Positions 1-8,666 of a stretch of 64,000 nucleotides of DNA are shown here, in pieces. This DNA is from Seonamhaeicola sp. ML3. GTDB lineage: Bacteria; Bacteroidota; Bacteroidia; Flavobacteriales; Flavobacteriaceae. Position numbers and translations under genes: made by a program. The DNA is taken from assembly GCF_023273855.1 (NCBI RefSeq), contig NZ_CP096884.1, forward strand, positions 2,294,001 through 2,358,000, in the 5' to 3' direction. The first letter of the stretch is position 1; every line of letters begins with the position of its first letter. A model generated the notes under the pieces. That model worked only from the letters and a program-made list of their open reading frames with translations. It was not told where the DNA came from and did not search any database.

Positions 1-924
1 ACCTATCCTAAGTTCTTTAATGATAAATCTGGAAAACTACTGTTTTCATATAGGTCGGGGAGCTGCGGAAACGGTAATATTTTAATCAATCAATTTTTGC
101 CAGAGGAACAACAATGGAAACGTTACTTAAATAAACCGCTTTTTGAAGGGGTTGAAAAAGATGATGATAGAGCTGCCTATCACAAGTGGATTAAAGATTC
201 TAAAGGCGATTTTCACTTTCTTTGGATGTGGCGCTGGACCCCAAAAGTCGAAACCAGCCATAATTTAGCCTATGCAAAAACTTCCGATTTGGTGAATTGG
301 GTGAATGGTGCAGGTGAAACTGTAGAATTACCGTTTAAACCCGAGGATGAAGCGGTGATGGTTGATGCAACACCATCAAAAGGTGGTTTACACAACAGTA
401 GGTATAAATTATTTTTAACCCCTCAAGATGAACCCATAGTTGGCTATATCAAATACGATGAACAAGGATTGACGCAATTATATCTAGCAAAATTGGTAGA
501 AGGAAAGTGGATTTCTAAGCAAATATCAAACTGGGATTTCAGATGGCAATTTATTGATGGAGGAGCCTTCATGACCATTGGAGGAAAGTTCGATTTTGTG
601 GGTGTTTCCAATGATAACATTTTGGCAATCGACTGGGAAACTGAAAAGGGAGAATCGGGTCGATACACGATAGATTTAGAAACTTTGGAGCATTTAAGTG
701 GAACAGCTGAAATTAAGCTTAAATACCCCAAAGATTTAAAAAGGCCTTTGACCAAAAGAGAAGGTATGCTTCTGAGAATGGCTTACGATAAGGGCAAATC
801 CAATCAAGAAAATATAAAATATGTATTGAAATGGGAAGCCAAACATGGAGGCTTTAGGCAGCATGCCCCTGAGGTCATTCCTGAAGGGCCAATAAGTGAA
901 TTAATACTACTAAAAATACAATGA
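1..924 (+). CDS. BNR-4 repeat family protein, C-terminal part (5' end outside window)
   Basis: The reading frame is open from base 1 with no start codon in a convincing context, so this is the 3' end of a longer gene. The visible part has beta-propeller blade motifs typical of the BNR-4 family (YPKFF near the left edge, LLFSYRSG, GNGN, then Y-K-L-F-L). Family members include secreted lyases and hydrolases acting on plant and algal polysaccharides. It is not closely similar to the three BNR-4 paralogs at 32-43 kb, which carry SHNTI and DMHA motifs. It ends about 140 nt before the DUF1080 gene and may head the same transcription unit. An internal TTG at 97 is not a credible start, because the same frame continues upstream of it with family-like sequence. 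The exact activity is unknown. Confidence 0.75.
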   Translation, partial: TYPKFFNDKSGKLLFSYRSGSCGNGNILINQFLPEEQQWKRYLNKPLFEGVEKDDDRAAYHKWIKDSKGDFHFLWMWRWTPKVETSHNLAYAKTSDLVNWVNGAGETVELPFKPEDEAVMVDATPSKGGLHNSRYKLFLTPQDEPIVGYIKYDEQGLTQLYLAKLVEGKWISKQISNWDFRWQFIDGGAFMTIGGKFDFVGVSNDNILAIDWETEKGESGRYTIDLETLEHLSGTAEIKLKYPKDLKRPLTKREGMLLRMAYDKGKSNQENIKYVLKWEAKHGGFRQHAPEVIPEGPISELILLKIQ

Positions 925-1067
925 AATTAAGTAGCTTTATGCGCTTTTATGGAACTAAATCAGCAAATTTCTGTTATATCTATGAACCATCAGGTTATTA
1001 ATTCATAATAATGGCTTCTATCGAATAACGTAAAAAACTAAATATTAAATAAATAAAAATTAATTAA

Positions 1068-2465
1068 ATGAAAAATGTTTTTGTAGGCTTACTTTTATTA
1101 AGCATTGTATCATCTTGTAAGGTTGAAAAGAGTGATTTTGTACCGCTTTTTAATGGCAAAGACCTAGAAGGTTGGGAAGTGAAAAATGGCACTGCACCTT
1201 TTACTGTTGAGGATGGTGTCATTGTTGGAACTTATGTAGGAAATACACCAAATACGTTTCTGTGTACCAAAGAATCATATTCAGATTTTATTCTCACATT
1301 TGAAAGCTATCTGGAAGATGATGCGAATTCTGGAGTGATGTTCAGAGCTCAGAGCAGACCGGACTACATGAATGGCAGGGTGCATGGTTATCAAATGGAA
1401 ATGGATCCGTCTAAGCGAAAATGGACGGGTGGTATTTATGATGAGGCTAGAAGAAAATGGATATACAATCTTGAGCGAAATCCAGAAGCAAAAAATGCAT
1501 TCAAACTCAACGAATGGAATACATTTCGAATTGAAGCAATCGGAAACAACCTCAGAGTTTGGGTCAATGGAGTACAAACCGCAGACTTAGTTGATGATGT
1601 GGATGATTCTGGATTTATCGGGCTACAGGTGCATTCTATAGGAAAGAAAAAGGAGATTGAAGGCAGGCAGGTGAAATTCAAAAATATCAAAATATGCACA
1701 ACGAATTTAGAGCAGAACCGAAAGGTAATTGAAACACCTATTGTCCAAAATAGTTACCTCACCAATCAGCTTTCCGAAAGAGAAATAGCAGAAGGCTGGA
1801 AACTCCTTTGGGATGGTAAAACAACTGAAGGTTGGAGAGGCGCTAAACTGGATGCATTTCCCGAAGAAGGTTGGTCTATTGAAGATGGCATGCTAATTGT
1901 AGCGGATGCAGGAGGAGAAGAGTCTGAAAATGGCGGCGATATTGTAACTATTAAAGAGTATTCAAACTTTGAGTTGCAAGTAGATTTCCTGTTGACCGAA
2001 GGAGCCAATAGTGGTATCAAATATTTTGTAGATACAGAGCTTAACAAAGGTAAAGGATCATCCATTGGGTGTGAGTTTCAAATATTGGATGACAAACGAC
2101 ATCCAGATGCTAAAAAAGGGAAGAATGGTAATCGAACTTTAGCTTCACTGTATGATATCATCACGGCGAATGCTAAAAAATTTAGTCCCGATTTACCTTA
2201 CAATAAAAAACTCATCAGTGTGCACGAGGGTAAATACATTTGGAATCGTGCAAGAATTGTAGTGAATGGTGCAGATGTTGAACACTATCTAAATGACATA
2301 TTAGTAGTGAAATATAATCGTAGCGGTCAACAATGGAGAGACAAGGTTGCGGCAAGTAAGTATAAAGGTTGGCCAAACTTTGGTGAAGCAGAATCAGGAA
2401 ACATCCTGCTTCAAGATCATGGAGACCAAGTATTTTACAAAAACATAAAAATCAAAGAATTATAA
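1068..2465 (+). CDS. Lipoprotein with two DUF1080 (3-keto-disaccharide hydrolase-like) domains
   Basis: A signal peptide ends in a lipobox (SIVSSC, Cys at about 17). Two jelly-roll DUF1080/PF06439 domains follow: residues ~25-210 ([27 protein letters not shown]) and ~245-465 ([24 protein letters not shown]). Family members studied in gut Bacteroides cleave glycosides already oxidised to 3-keto sugars, by elimination or hydrolysis. The double-domain form is larger than usual for the family; a single-domain relative lies at 15994. The gene is followed after 2 nt by a Tat-exported Gfo/Idh/MocA oxidoreductase, the enzyme type that makes 3-keto glycosides, so an oxidise-then-cleave pair is a sensible inference. 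The sugar substrate cannot be read from the sequence. Confidence 0.85.
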   Translation: MKNVFVGLLLLSIVSSCKVEKSDFVPLFNGKDLEGWEVKNGTAPFTVEDGVIVGTYVGNTPNTFLCTKESYSDFILTFESYLEDDANSGVMFRAQSRPDYMNGRVHGYQMEMDPSKRKWTGGIYDEARRKWIYNLERNPEAKNAFKLNEWNTFRIEAIGNNLRVWVNGVQTADLVDDVDDSGFIGLQVHSIGKKKEIEGRQVKFKNIKICTTNLEQNRKVIETPIVQNSYLTNQLSEREIAEGWKLLWDGKTTEGWRGAKLDAFPEEGWSIEDGMLIVADAGGEESENGGDIVTIKEYSNFELQVDFLLTEGANSGIKYFVDTELNKGKGSSIGCEFQILDDKRHPDAKKGKNGNRTLASLYDIITANAKKFSPDLPYNKKLISVHEGKYIWNRARIVVNGADVEHYLNDILVVKYNRSGQQWRDKVAASKYKGWPNFGEAESGNILLQDHGDQVFYKNIKIKEL

Positions 2466-2467
2466 TT

Positions 2468-3805
2468 ATGAGTACATCAAGAAGGGATTTTATTAAAACA
2501 ACAGCGGCCGGTACTGCTGGAATAATAGCAGGAGGTCTTTCAATGTCTGCTCAAAGTTATAGAAAGATTATAGGTGCAAACGACAGGATTAATTTGGCTG
2601 TTGCTGGTTTAGGTCGTCGTGCAGGAGGTATTTACACGCCTATTTCCCTAAAAAGAAATAATGTAGAGTTGGTGTATTTGTGCGATGTCATGGAGAAACA
2701 ACGACTAAAAGCGGCCAAGAAATTATCTACTATGGTAGATTATAAACCTAAACTTGAAAATGATATTCGTAAAGTAATTGCAGATAAGAATGTCGATGCG
2801 TTTTTTAACATAACACCAGATCATTGGCATGCGCCAGGGTCTATTATGGCATTAAAGGAAGGAAAACATGTTTATGTAGAGAAGCCTTGTAGTCATAATA
2901 TGGCTGAAAATGAACTACTGGTTGCTGCCCAAAAGAAGTATAACAAAGTGGTACAGATGGGTAATCAGCAACGTTCGGCAGCTCATACTATTGAAATTGT
3001 AAAAGAAATTCAAAACGGTATCATAGGAACGCCTTATAAAGCCTTGGCTTTTTATAATAACAGAAGAGGAGAAGTGCCTTTACAAAAGGCGGCTCCAGTT
3101 CCCGACGGTTTAGATTGGGAATTATTTCAAGGGCCAGCGGTAAGAAGAGATTATACTTCAGAAACTTGGAATTATAATTGGCATTGGTATGGTTGGAACT
3201 ATGGAACTGCCGAATTAGGAAATAATGCTACTCACGAATTAGATGTAGCACGCTGGGCACTAGGTGTTGATTTTCCTAATTTTGTTCAGGTTGATGGTAG
3301 AAAAACGGCATTCATTAACGATGGATGGGAGATGTACGATACCATGGAAGCAAAATTTGAATTCGATAATAATACCACAATTGTTTGGGATGGTAAAAGC
3401 CGAAATTCGTATTCTACTTATGGGGCTGGCCGAGGTACCATTATCTATGGTAGCGAGGGTACTGTTTTTGTTGATAGAGGTTTGTACCGTCTTTATGACC
3501 GTAAAGGAGAACTGGTAAAAACTGTAGATAGCAAAAGTAAAGAAGGCGGCTTAGCACTTGGCGGAGGCGGTGGTATCACCACGTTGCATGTAGAGAACTT
3601 TTTCGACGCCATTAGGGGCAAAGCGTCTTTGTACGCTCCAATAGATGATGCCGCAATTAGTATGGCATTAGTACACTATGGCAATGTGGGATATCGTATC
3701 AATAAAGATTTTAAAGTAGATTCTAAAACTGGTAAAATGTTAGATGAAGATGCTATGAAGCTTTGGGGTAGGGAATATGCCAAAGGTTGGGAGCCTACTT
3801 TGTAA
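2468..3805 (+). CDS. Gfo/Idh/MocA family oxidoreductase, Tat-exported
   Basis: The N-terminus is a twin-arginine signal (S-R-R-D-F-I-K, residues 4-10), so the enzyme is exported folded, probably with its nicotinamide cofactor bound. A Rossmann motif lies at ~46-54 (AGLGRRAGG). The family's EKP motif is at 138-140, with Lys139 in the usual catalytic position, and TPDHWH is at ~117-121. The C-terminal half is the usual GFO/IDH/MocA alpha/beta substrate domain. The gene starts 2 nt after the double DUF1080 gene and is followed 10 nt later by a second family member. Exported relatives oxidise C3 of glycosides, so it probably works with the neighbouring DUF1080 protein; that role is inferred. Confidence 0.88.
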   Translation: MSTSRRDFIKTTAAGTAGIIAGGLSMSAQSYRKIIGANDRINLAVAGLGRRAGGIYTPISLKRNNVELVYLCDVMEKQRLKAAKKLSTMVDYKPKLENDIRKVIADKNVDAFFNITPDHWHAPGSIMALKEGKHVYVEKPCSHNMAENELLVAAQKKYNKVVQMGNQQRSAAHTIEIVKEIQNGIIGTPYKALAFYNNRRGEVPLQKAAPVPDGLDWELFQGPAVRRDYTSETWNYNWHWYGWNYGTAELGNNATHELDVARWALGVDFPNFVQVDGRKTAFINDGWEMYDTMEAKFEFDNNTTIVWDGKSRNSYSTYGAGRGTIIYGSEGTVFVDRGLYRLYDRKGELVKTVDSKSKEGGLALGGGGGITTLHVENFFDAIRGKASLYAPIDDAAISMALVHYGNVGYRINKDFKVDSKTGKMLDEDAMKLWGREYAKGWEPTL

Positions 3806-3815
3806 ATAATGATTA

Positions 3816-5072
3816 ATGACAAGAACGAGAAGAGACTTTATTAAATTGAGCTCGCTATCAGCCACTGCCATTGGGTTGGGGTTGGTAGCTTGCAATACAA
3901 AGGAAGATTTTAAATTAGCTGAAGTTCCAGATTCAGAACGTATTAAGGTTGGTCTTATAGGTGTAGGAAACCGTGGGAAAAGCATACTAAAAGCCTTAGA
4001 GTTTGTACCTGAGATTAAAGTATCAGCATTATGCGATACTTTAGAGTTCCAAATGGATAATGCGAAACAATACATTTCCAATAAGGTAGAAACATTTACA
4101 GATTTTAAATCCCTTTTGGCTTTAAAAGATATAGATGCGGTAATCATTGCAACACCTTTACACGAACACTATAAAATAGTAATGGCTTCATTTGATGCCG
4201 ACAAACATATTTTATGTGAAAAGACATTAGCCTACAATATAGAGGAATGTAAAGAAATTAAGCAAAGGGGAAATCAAAGCAACAAGGTGTTTCAGGTATC
4301 CTATCAGTATCAATTGCACCCCGTTTTTAATGCTATAAAAAATATTATTAACCAGGGCTACTGTGGTACCATAACACGAATTGACTGTTCATGGGATAGA
4401 CACAGCAATTGGCGTAGAAAATTACCAAGTGAAGATTTAGAACGTCAAATAAATTGGCGTATGTACAAGGAATACTCTGGTGGGTTGGTAGCCGAATTAG
4501 GTTCCCATCTATTAAACATGGTGGATAATTTATTAGGGACCCATCCCATTAAAGTGTTAGGAACTGGCGGTATAGATTATTGGAAAGACGGTCGTGAAAC
4601 CTTCGATAATGTACATGCGTTATTTGATTATCCAAATGGTGTTAAGGTAGGATTTCATTCCCAATTAAGTAACAGTTACGAAGGGTATCAAATGAAAATC
4701 TACGGAGACAAAGCCACCATAATTAGTCATGGAATGAAAACTGCCGAAATTATTCCAGAAGGAAAAAAGGTAGATGAAAAATGGAAGGATAATGTAGATA
4801 GTGTAACGGGAGCGTCCATAAAGATAATCGATAACGACAAAAAGCGAAAAATTAATCCAGTGAAAAACGAGAATGTTATTTACCCAACCGATAATGATCA
4901 TTTTAATGTTACATGGCGCTTGTACAAAAACTTTGCTGCAGCCATTAAAGGGAAGGAATCGTTATTGTTAGGATTAAAAGATGGCTACCAAAGTGCCATT
5001 TCGGTTCACATGGCTAATGAAGCCATTCGCAATGAAAAAATTGTGAAATGGTTGCCTGAGTACGATGTTTAG
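3816..5072 (+). CDS. Gfo/Idh/MocA family oxidoreductase, Tat-exported, probable lipoprotein
   Basis: A twin-arginine motif (T-R-R-D-F-I-K) is followed by a hydrophobic stretch ending in LVAC (Cys26), so the protein may be a Tat-exported lipoprotein. The Rossmann motif GVGNRG is at ~49-54 and EKT at 135-137 replaces the commoner EKP, with Lys136 conserved. GGLVAELGSHLLN in the second half matches the family's H-containing motif. It is clearly diverged from the upstream paralog (445 aa) and is more likely a second enzyme with a different substrate or step than a redundant copy. The spacing of 10 nt indicates co-transcription. About 80 nt separate it from the GH43 gene downstream. Confidence 0.87.
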   Translation: MTRTRRDFIKLSSLSATAIGLGLVACNTKEDFKLAEVPDSERIKVGLIGVGNRGKSILKALEFVPEIKVSALCDTLEFQMDNAKQYISNKVETFTDFKSLLALKDIDAVIIATPLHEHYKIVMASFDADKHILCEKTLAYNIEECKEIKQRGNQSNKVFQVSYQYQLHPVFNAIKNIINQGYCGTITRIDCSWDRHSNWRRKLPSEDLERQINWRMYKEYSGGLVAELGSHLLNMVDNLLGTHPIKVLGTGGIDYWKDGRETFDNVHALFDYPNGVKVGFHSQLSNSYEGYQMKIYGDKATIISHGMKTAEIIPEGKKVDEKWKDNVDSVTGASIKIIDNDKKRKINPVKNENVIYPTDNDHFNVTWRLYKNFAAAIKGKESLLLGLKDGYQSAISVHMANEAIRNEKIVKWLPEYDV

Positions 5073-5152
5073 CTATTCAAAAACTAATATTATTATAAAT
5101 TCTATTTGGTTATTTAATACTTCAACCAACTAATAATTAAACAAAAACTTTA

Positions 5153-6922
5153 ATGAAGTCAATAGGTAGCAGTGTATTCGGTTTTTATGCTCTTTTTTTC
5201 GGATTTATTTTGCTGTCTTGTCAATCTAAAACGGAACAAAAAGAGGATATAGCTCAAGCAAAAACGGGAAGTTTTGGCGATCAGGGCGATGGTACATATA
5301 TCAATCCTATACTAAACGCCGATTACCCAGATTCAGATATTGAACAGGTGGGAGATACCTACTATATGATAACTTCAAAGCAACATATGTCTCCAGGGAT
5401 GCCTATTTTAAAATCGAAAGATATGGTAAACTGGACCAATGTTGGTCACGTGTTCGATAGTTTATCTTGGGCTCCAGAATATAACTGGGATAGAATGAAT
5501 GGTTATTCTTTTGGGGTTTGGGCTGGAGATTTAGCATATCATGAAGGATTGTGGTATTGTTACCAAATAGATTATCAACACGGTTTAATGGTAACAACAG
5601 CTAAAGATATCGCTGGACCTTGGAGCAAACCAATTTTTATGTTACCTAAGTCGGAGGTTTTAGATGATCCTGCTGTGTATTGGGATAAAGATACCCACAA
5701 AGCTTACGTTATTGTAAATACAGCAGGCAAGCAAAAAAGTCCCGATAACAATATTGAGGGTAACGAAAACCGTATTTATGAAATGAGTTGGGACGGTACC
5801 AAAATCCTAGACGAAGGTAAATTAGTGTACACGGGCATGGGAGCAGAGGCCGCTAAGATTTATAAAATAGACGGTACATGGTATATCTTTTTAGCACAAT
5901 GGACCATGGGAGACCGCTCTACAAAACCAGGTGTAAAGAATCCAAAAAACGATAGGAAACAGATTGTGTTACGCTCCAAAGAAAGCATTTATGGGCCTTA
6001 CGAGGTAAAAACTGTTTTAGAAAAAGGAAGTGTTTTTAACCATAGAAGTGCCAGCCAAGGCGCCTTGATGCAAGCACCGGATAAATCGTGGTGGTATATG
6101 CATCAGCTCATTCAAAATGATACGATTCCTTTTCAAGGGCGTCCACAATGTCTAGAACCCGTGAATTGGGTTGATGGTTGGCCAATCATTGGTATAGATG
6201 AAGATAACGATGGTATTGGCGAGCCTGTAAAACAACATAAAAAACCTATTGATGGCTTCCCGATTTCGGCACCAAGTTCCGACGATGATTTTTCATCTTC
6301 AACATTAGGATTTCAATGGGAGTGGAACCATAACCCACGAAATTCACACTGGTCTTTAACAGAACGCTCTGGTTGGTTGCGCTTAAGAGCAAGTGAAGTA
6401 TTACCAAATGAAAAAGGATACGGGCCAAATATAAACGAGTGGACTAATAACGATGGGTCAGATTCTGATTTTTGGCGAGCTTGTAACACCTTAAGTCAAC
6501 GTATCATGGGTATTACAACAGGAACGGCTACAGCAAAGTTTGATATTTCTGGTATGCAACCTCATCAATTAGCCGGATTTGTGCGTTACGGAGGCGTATT
6601 TAATTTACTAGGTGTCGAGGTCGATGAAAATGGAAAAACACACTTGTTTTATATGGATGGTATGGTGAAAAAAACCAAAGGGCCAGAAATATCGGGTAAT
6701 GACCTATATGTAAAGACTTCAAATAATGGTAATCAAGCAATCTATGAATACAGTATAGATGGTGAAAACTATTCACGTTTTGGACCTACATTTACCATAG
6801 CTTTTGGAAAGTGGACGGGAGATCGTTTAGGTTTCTTTTCATGGAATGAAAAGAAAAATGCTGGATATATAGATGTAGATTGGTTTACTTACGATTACGA
6901 TGGTCCAAAAGCTGCAAAATAG
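5153..6922 (+). CDS. GH43-family glycoside hydrolase, lipoprotein
   Basis: The signal peptide ends in a lipobox (LLSC, Cys23). A five-bladed propeller with the three GH43 carboxylates is recognisable: Asp60 in YPDSD-I-E-Q-V-G-D (base), Asp172 in LDDPAVYWD (pKa modulator) and Glu232 in GAEAAKIYK (acid). After about residue 380 comes a beta-sandwich accessory domain (DDDFSSSTLGFQWEWNHNP at its start), as in two-domain GH43 xylosidases/arabinofuranosidases. In a rhamnose- and uronate-rich PUL a beta-xylosidase is a reasonable guess, because ulvan contains xylose; the specificity is inferred. It lies between the oxidoreductases and a sulfatase on the same strand. About 80 nt upstream I see no copy of the CAGGATA promoter element. 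Confidence 0.88.
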   Translation: MKSIGSSVFGFYALFFGFILLSCQSKTEQKEDIAQAKTGSFGDQGDGTYINPILNADYPDSDIEQVGDTYYMITSKQHMSPGMPILKSKDMVNWTNVGHVFDSLSWAPEYNWDRMNGYSFGVWAGDLAYHEGLWYCYQIDYQHGLMVTTAKDIAGPWSKPIFMLPKSEVLDDPAVYWDKDTHKAYVIVNTAGKQKSPDNNIEGNENRIYEMSWDGTKILDEGKLVYTGMGAEAAKIYKIDGTWYIFLAQWTMGDRSTKPGVKNPKNDRKQIVLRSKESIYGPYEVKTVLEKGSVFNHRSASQGALMQAPDKSWWYMHQLIQNDTIPFQGRPQCLEPVNWVDGWPIIGIDEDNDGIGEPVKQHKKPIDGFPISAPSSDDDFSSSTLGFQWEWNHNPRNSHWSLTERSGWLRLRASEVLPNEKGYGPNINEWTNNDGSDSDFWRACNTLSQRIMGITTGTATAKFDISGMQPHQLAGFVRYGGVFNLLGVEVDENGKTHLFYMDGMVKKTKGPEISGNDLYVKTSNNGNQAIYEYSIDGENYSRFGPTFTIAFGKWTGDRLGFFSWNEKKNAGYIDVDWFTYDYDGPKAAK

Positions 6923-6961
6923 TTTATTAGAATATTGAAAATAATAATTAAGTTAAGACAA

Positions 6962-8542
6962 ATGAGATTACTAAGTATAGTATTTATTTTAACCCTGTTT
7001 GGGTGTAATTCAAAACAACAAGACGATGCTAAAGTTGTTAAAAAACCTAACGTGCTATTCATTTTGGTAGATGATTTAGGATATCATGATTTGGGAGTTA
7101 CAGGAAGTACTTTTTATGAAACACCTCATGTAGATAACCTAGCAAATGAAAGCGTGATGTTCACTAACGGTTACGCTGCCAGTCGTGTGTGTAGTCCATC
7201 TAGAGCTAGTATTATGACTGGAAAGTTCACCGCACGTCATGGTATAACAGATTGGATAGGGGCAAAGGCTGGAGAAGATTGGCGTAAAAGAAATAGGCAT
7301 GATAAAATGTTGCCAGCAAATTATGTTATGCAGTTACCAAAACAAGATATCACCATTGCAGAAGCTTTTAAAGAGCATGGTTACAAAACTTTTTTTGCAG
7401 GGAAATGGCATTTAGGAGATAAAGGATCTTATCCTGAAGACCATGGTTTTGATATCAATAAAGGTGGATTTCATCGCGGCGGTCCTGCTGGAGGTTTCTT
7501 TGCACCTTGGAGCAACCCTAAGTTAAAGAACAAACAAAAAGGAGAAAACCTTACCATGCGCTTGGCAAATGAAACGGCCGATTTTATAAGCAAACACAAA
7601 GACTCTACATTTTTTGCGTTTCTGTCTTTTTATGCTGTACATGCTCCTATACAAACTACACAAGGTAAATGGGCGAAGTACAGAAAAAAAGCAGACAGCA
7701 TGGGAATTGCTGAATCCGGTTATGAGATGGAGCGCGTATTACCATTTAGAAGGGTTCAGGATAATCCGGTTTACGGTGGACTAGTAGAATCCATGGATGA
7801 TGCGGTTGGCGTAGTATTAAAAGCTCTAAAGGACAATGGGGTAGATGATAATACTATTGTCGTGTTTACTTCCGATAACGGAGGTGTAGCCTCCGGAGAT
7901 CATTATGCTACCAGTAATTTACCTTTACGAGGTGGTAAAGGATACCAATGGGAAGGTGGTATAAAAGAACCTTTTTTCATTAAAGTACCTTGGTTGAAAA
8001 GTATAAAGTCTTCAGAAGTACCTGTGGTAAGTACCGATTTTTATCCTACGCTTTTAGATTTGGCAGATTTACCTTTGAAACAAGAGCAACATGTAGATGG
8101 TGTGAGCCTTAAACCTTTATTGGAAGGAAATCAAACCAATATAGATAGACCTTTATTTTGGCACTATCCGCATTATGGAAATCAAGGTGGTGAGCCATCA
8201 TCTATAATACAAAAAGATGGCTTTAAACTTATTCATTATTGGGAAGATGGACGCGAAGAATTGTTTAAACTACCTTCTGAAGAAAAGGATACTCAGAATG
8301 TAATTGAACAACACCCTGAGATTGCCAAAAATTTAAGTAATGAACTAAGTGCTTGGTTAAAAGAAGTCAATGCCGAATATCCGCTAACTGATCCAGAATT
8401 TGATCAAGATAAACGCCAACAACATTTACAGAACATGGTGAACAAGAAGTGGCCAAATTTGGAGAAACAAAGAAAAGAAGTGCTATCTCAAGATTTTAAA
8501 CCTAATGAGGATTGGTGGGGAAGTCAGGTTTACAAAGATTAA
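6962..8542 (+). CDS. Family S1 (formylglycine) sulfatase, lipoprotein
   Basis: I chose the ATG at 6962 over the upstream TTG at 6935. It gives MRLLSIVFILTLFGC, a clean lipoprotein signal, and follows the GH43 stop by about 40 nt. The N-terminal metal site is present (FILVDDLGYHDLG). Cys77 in VCSPSRAS is the canonical C-x-P-S-R site oxidised to formylglycine by an anaerobic or FGE-type maturase not seen in this window. GKWHLGDK and VVFTSDNGG supply other metal and sulfate-binding residues. The length (526 aa) is normal for family S1. It would remove sulfate from oligosaccharides in the periplasm or at the outer membrane. The subfamily cannot be fixed by eye, though the sequence style resembles S1_16-type enzymes. 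Confidence 0.9.
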   Translation: MRLLSIVFILTLFGCNSKQQDDAKVVKKPNVLFILVDDLGYHDLGVTGSTFYETPHVDNLANESVMFTNGYAASRVCSPSRASIMTGKFTARHGITDWIGAKAGEDWRKRNRHDKMLPANYVMQLPKQDITIAEAFKEHGYKTFFAGKWHLGDKGSYPEDHGFDINKGGFHRGGPAGGFFAPWSNPKLKNKQKGENLTMRLANETADFISKHKDSTFFAFLSFYAVHAPIQTTQGKWAKYRKKADSMGIAESGYEMERVLPFRRVQDNPVYGGLVESMDDAVGVVLKALKDNGVDDNTIVVFTSDNGGVASGDHYATSNLPLRGGKGYQWEGGIKEPFFIKVPWLKSIKSSEVPVVSTDFYPTLLDLADLPLKQEQHVDGVSLKPLLEGNQTNIDRPLFWHYPHYGNQGGEPSSIIQKDGFKLIHYWEDGREELFKLPSEEKDTQNVIEQHPEIAKNLSNELSAWLKEVNAEYPLTDPEFDQDKRQQHLQNMVNKKWPNLEKQRKEVLSQDFKPNEDWWGSQVYKD

Positions 8543-8587
8543 AGATTGTTACAAATTTAAGATTGATTGTATTGTATAAATAAAAAA

Positions 8588-8620
8588 AAGGAGATGAAAT
8601 TTTATCATCTCCTTCTCAAA
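8588..8620 (-). terminator. Intrinsic terminator of the SusC/SusD operon
   Basis: A 10-bp perfect hairpin has arms at 8588-8597 and 8605-8614 (GGAGATGA pairing with TCATCTCC) and a 7-nt loop. Read on the minus strand it is followed by an eight-T run (A-run at 8582-8589 on the plus strand). It lies between the convergent sulfatase and susD genes, so it mainly ends minus-strand transcription. Confidence 0.8.
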
Positions 8621-8666
8621 AAAACTAAAACAAAACTAATTAACTACTACTTTTATTTTAATACTC

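Noticed and set aside
97-924. TTG at 97 as start of a complete 275-aa protein
   Set aside because: The frame is open from base 1 and the upstream residues fit the BNR-4 family, so the gene is truncated by the window edge.
985-1025. CATCAGGTTATT upstream of the double DUF1080 gene as a PUL promoter element
   Set aside because: The core reads CAGGTTA, has no first CAG box and no TAnnTT box 25 nt downstream.
3740-4147. 135-aa minus-strand frame across the two oxidoreductase genes
   Set aside because: It is antisense to clear Gfo/Idh/MocA coding sequence and has no family features.
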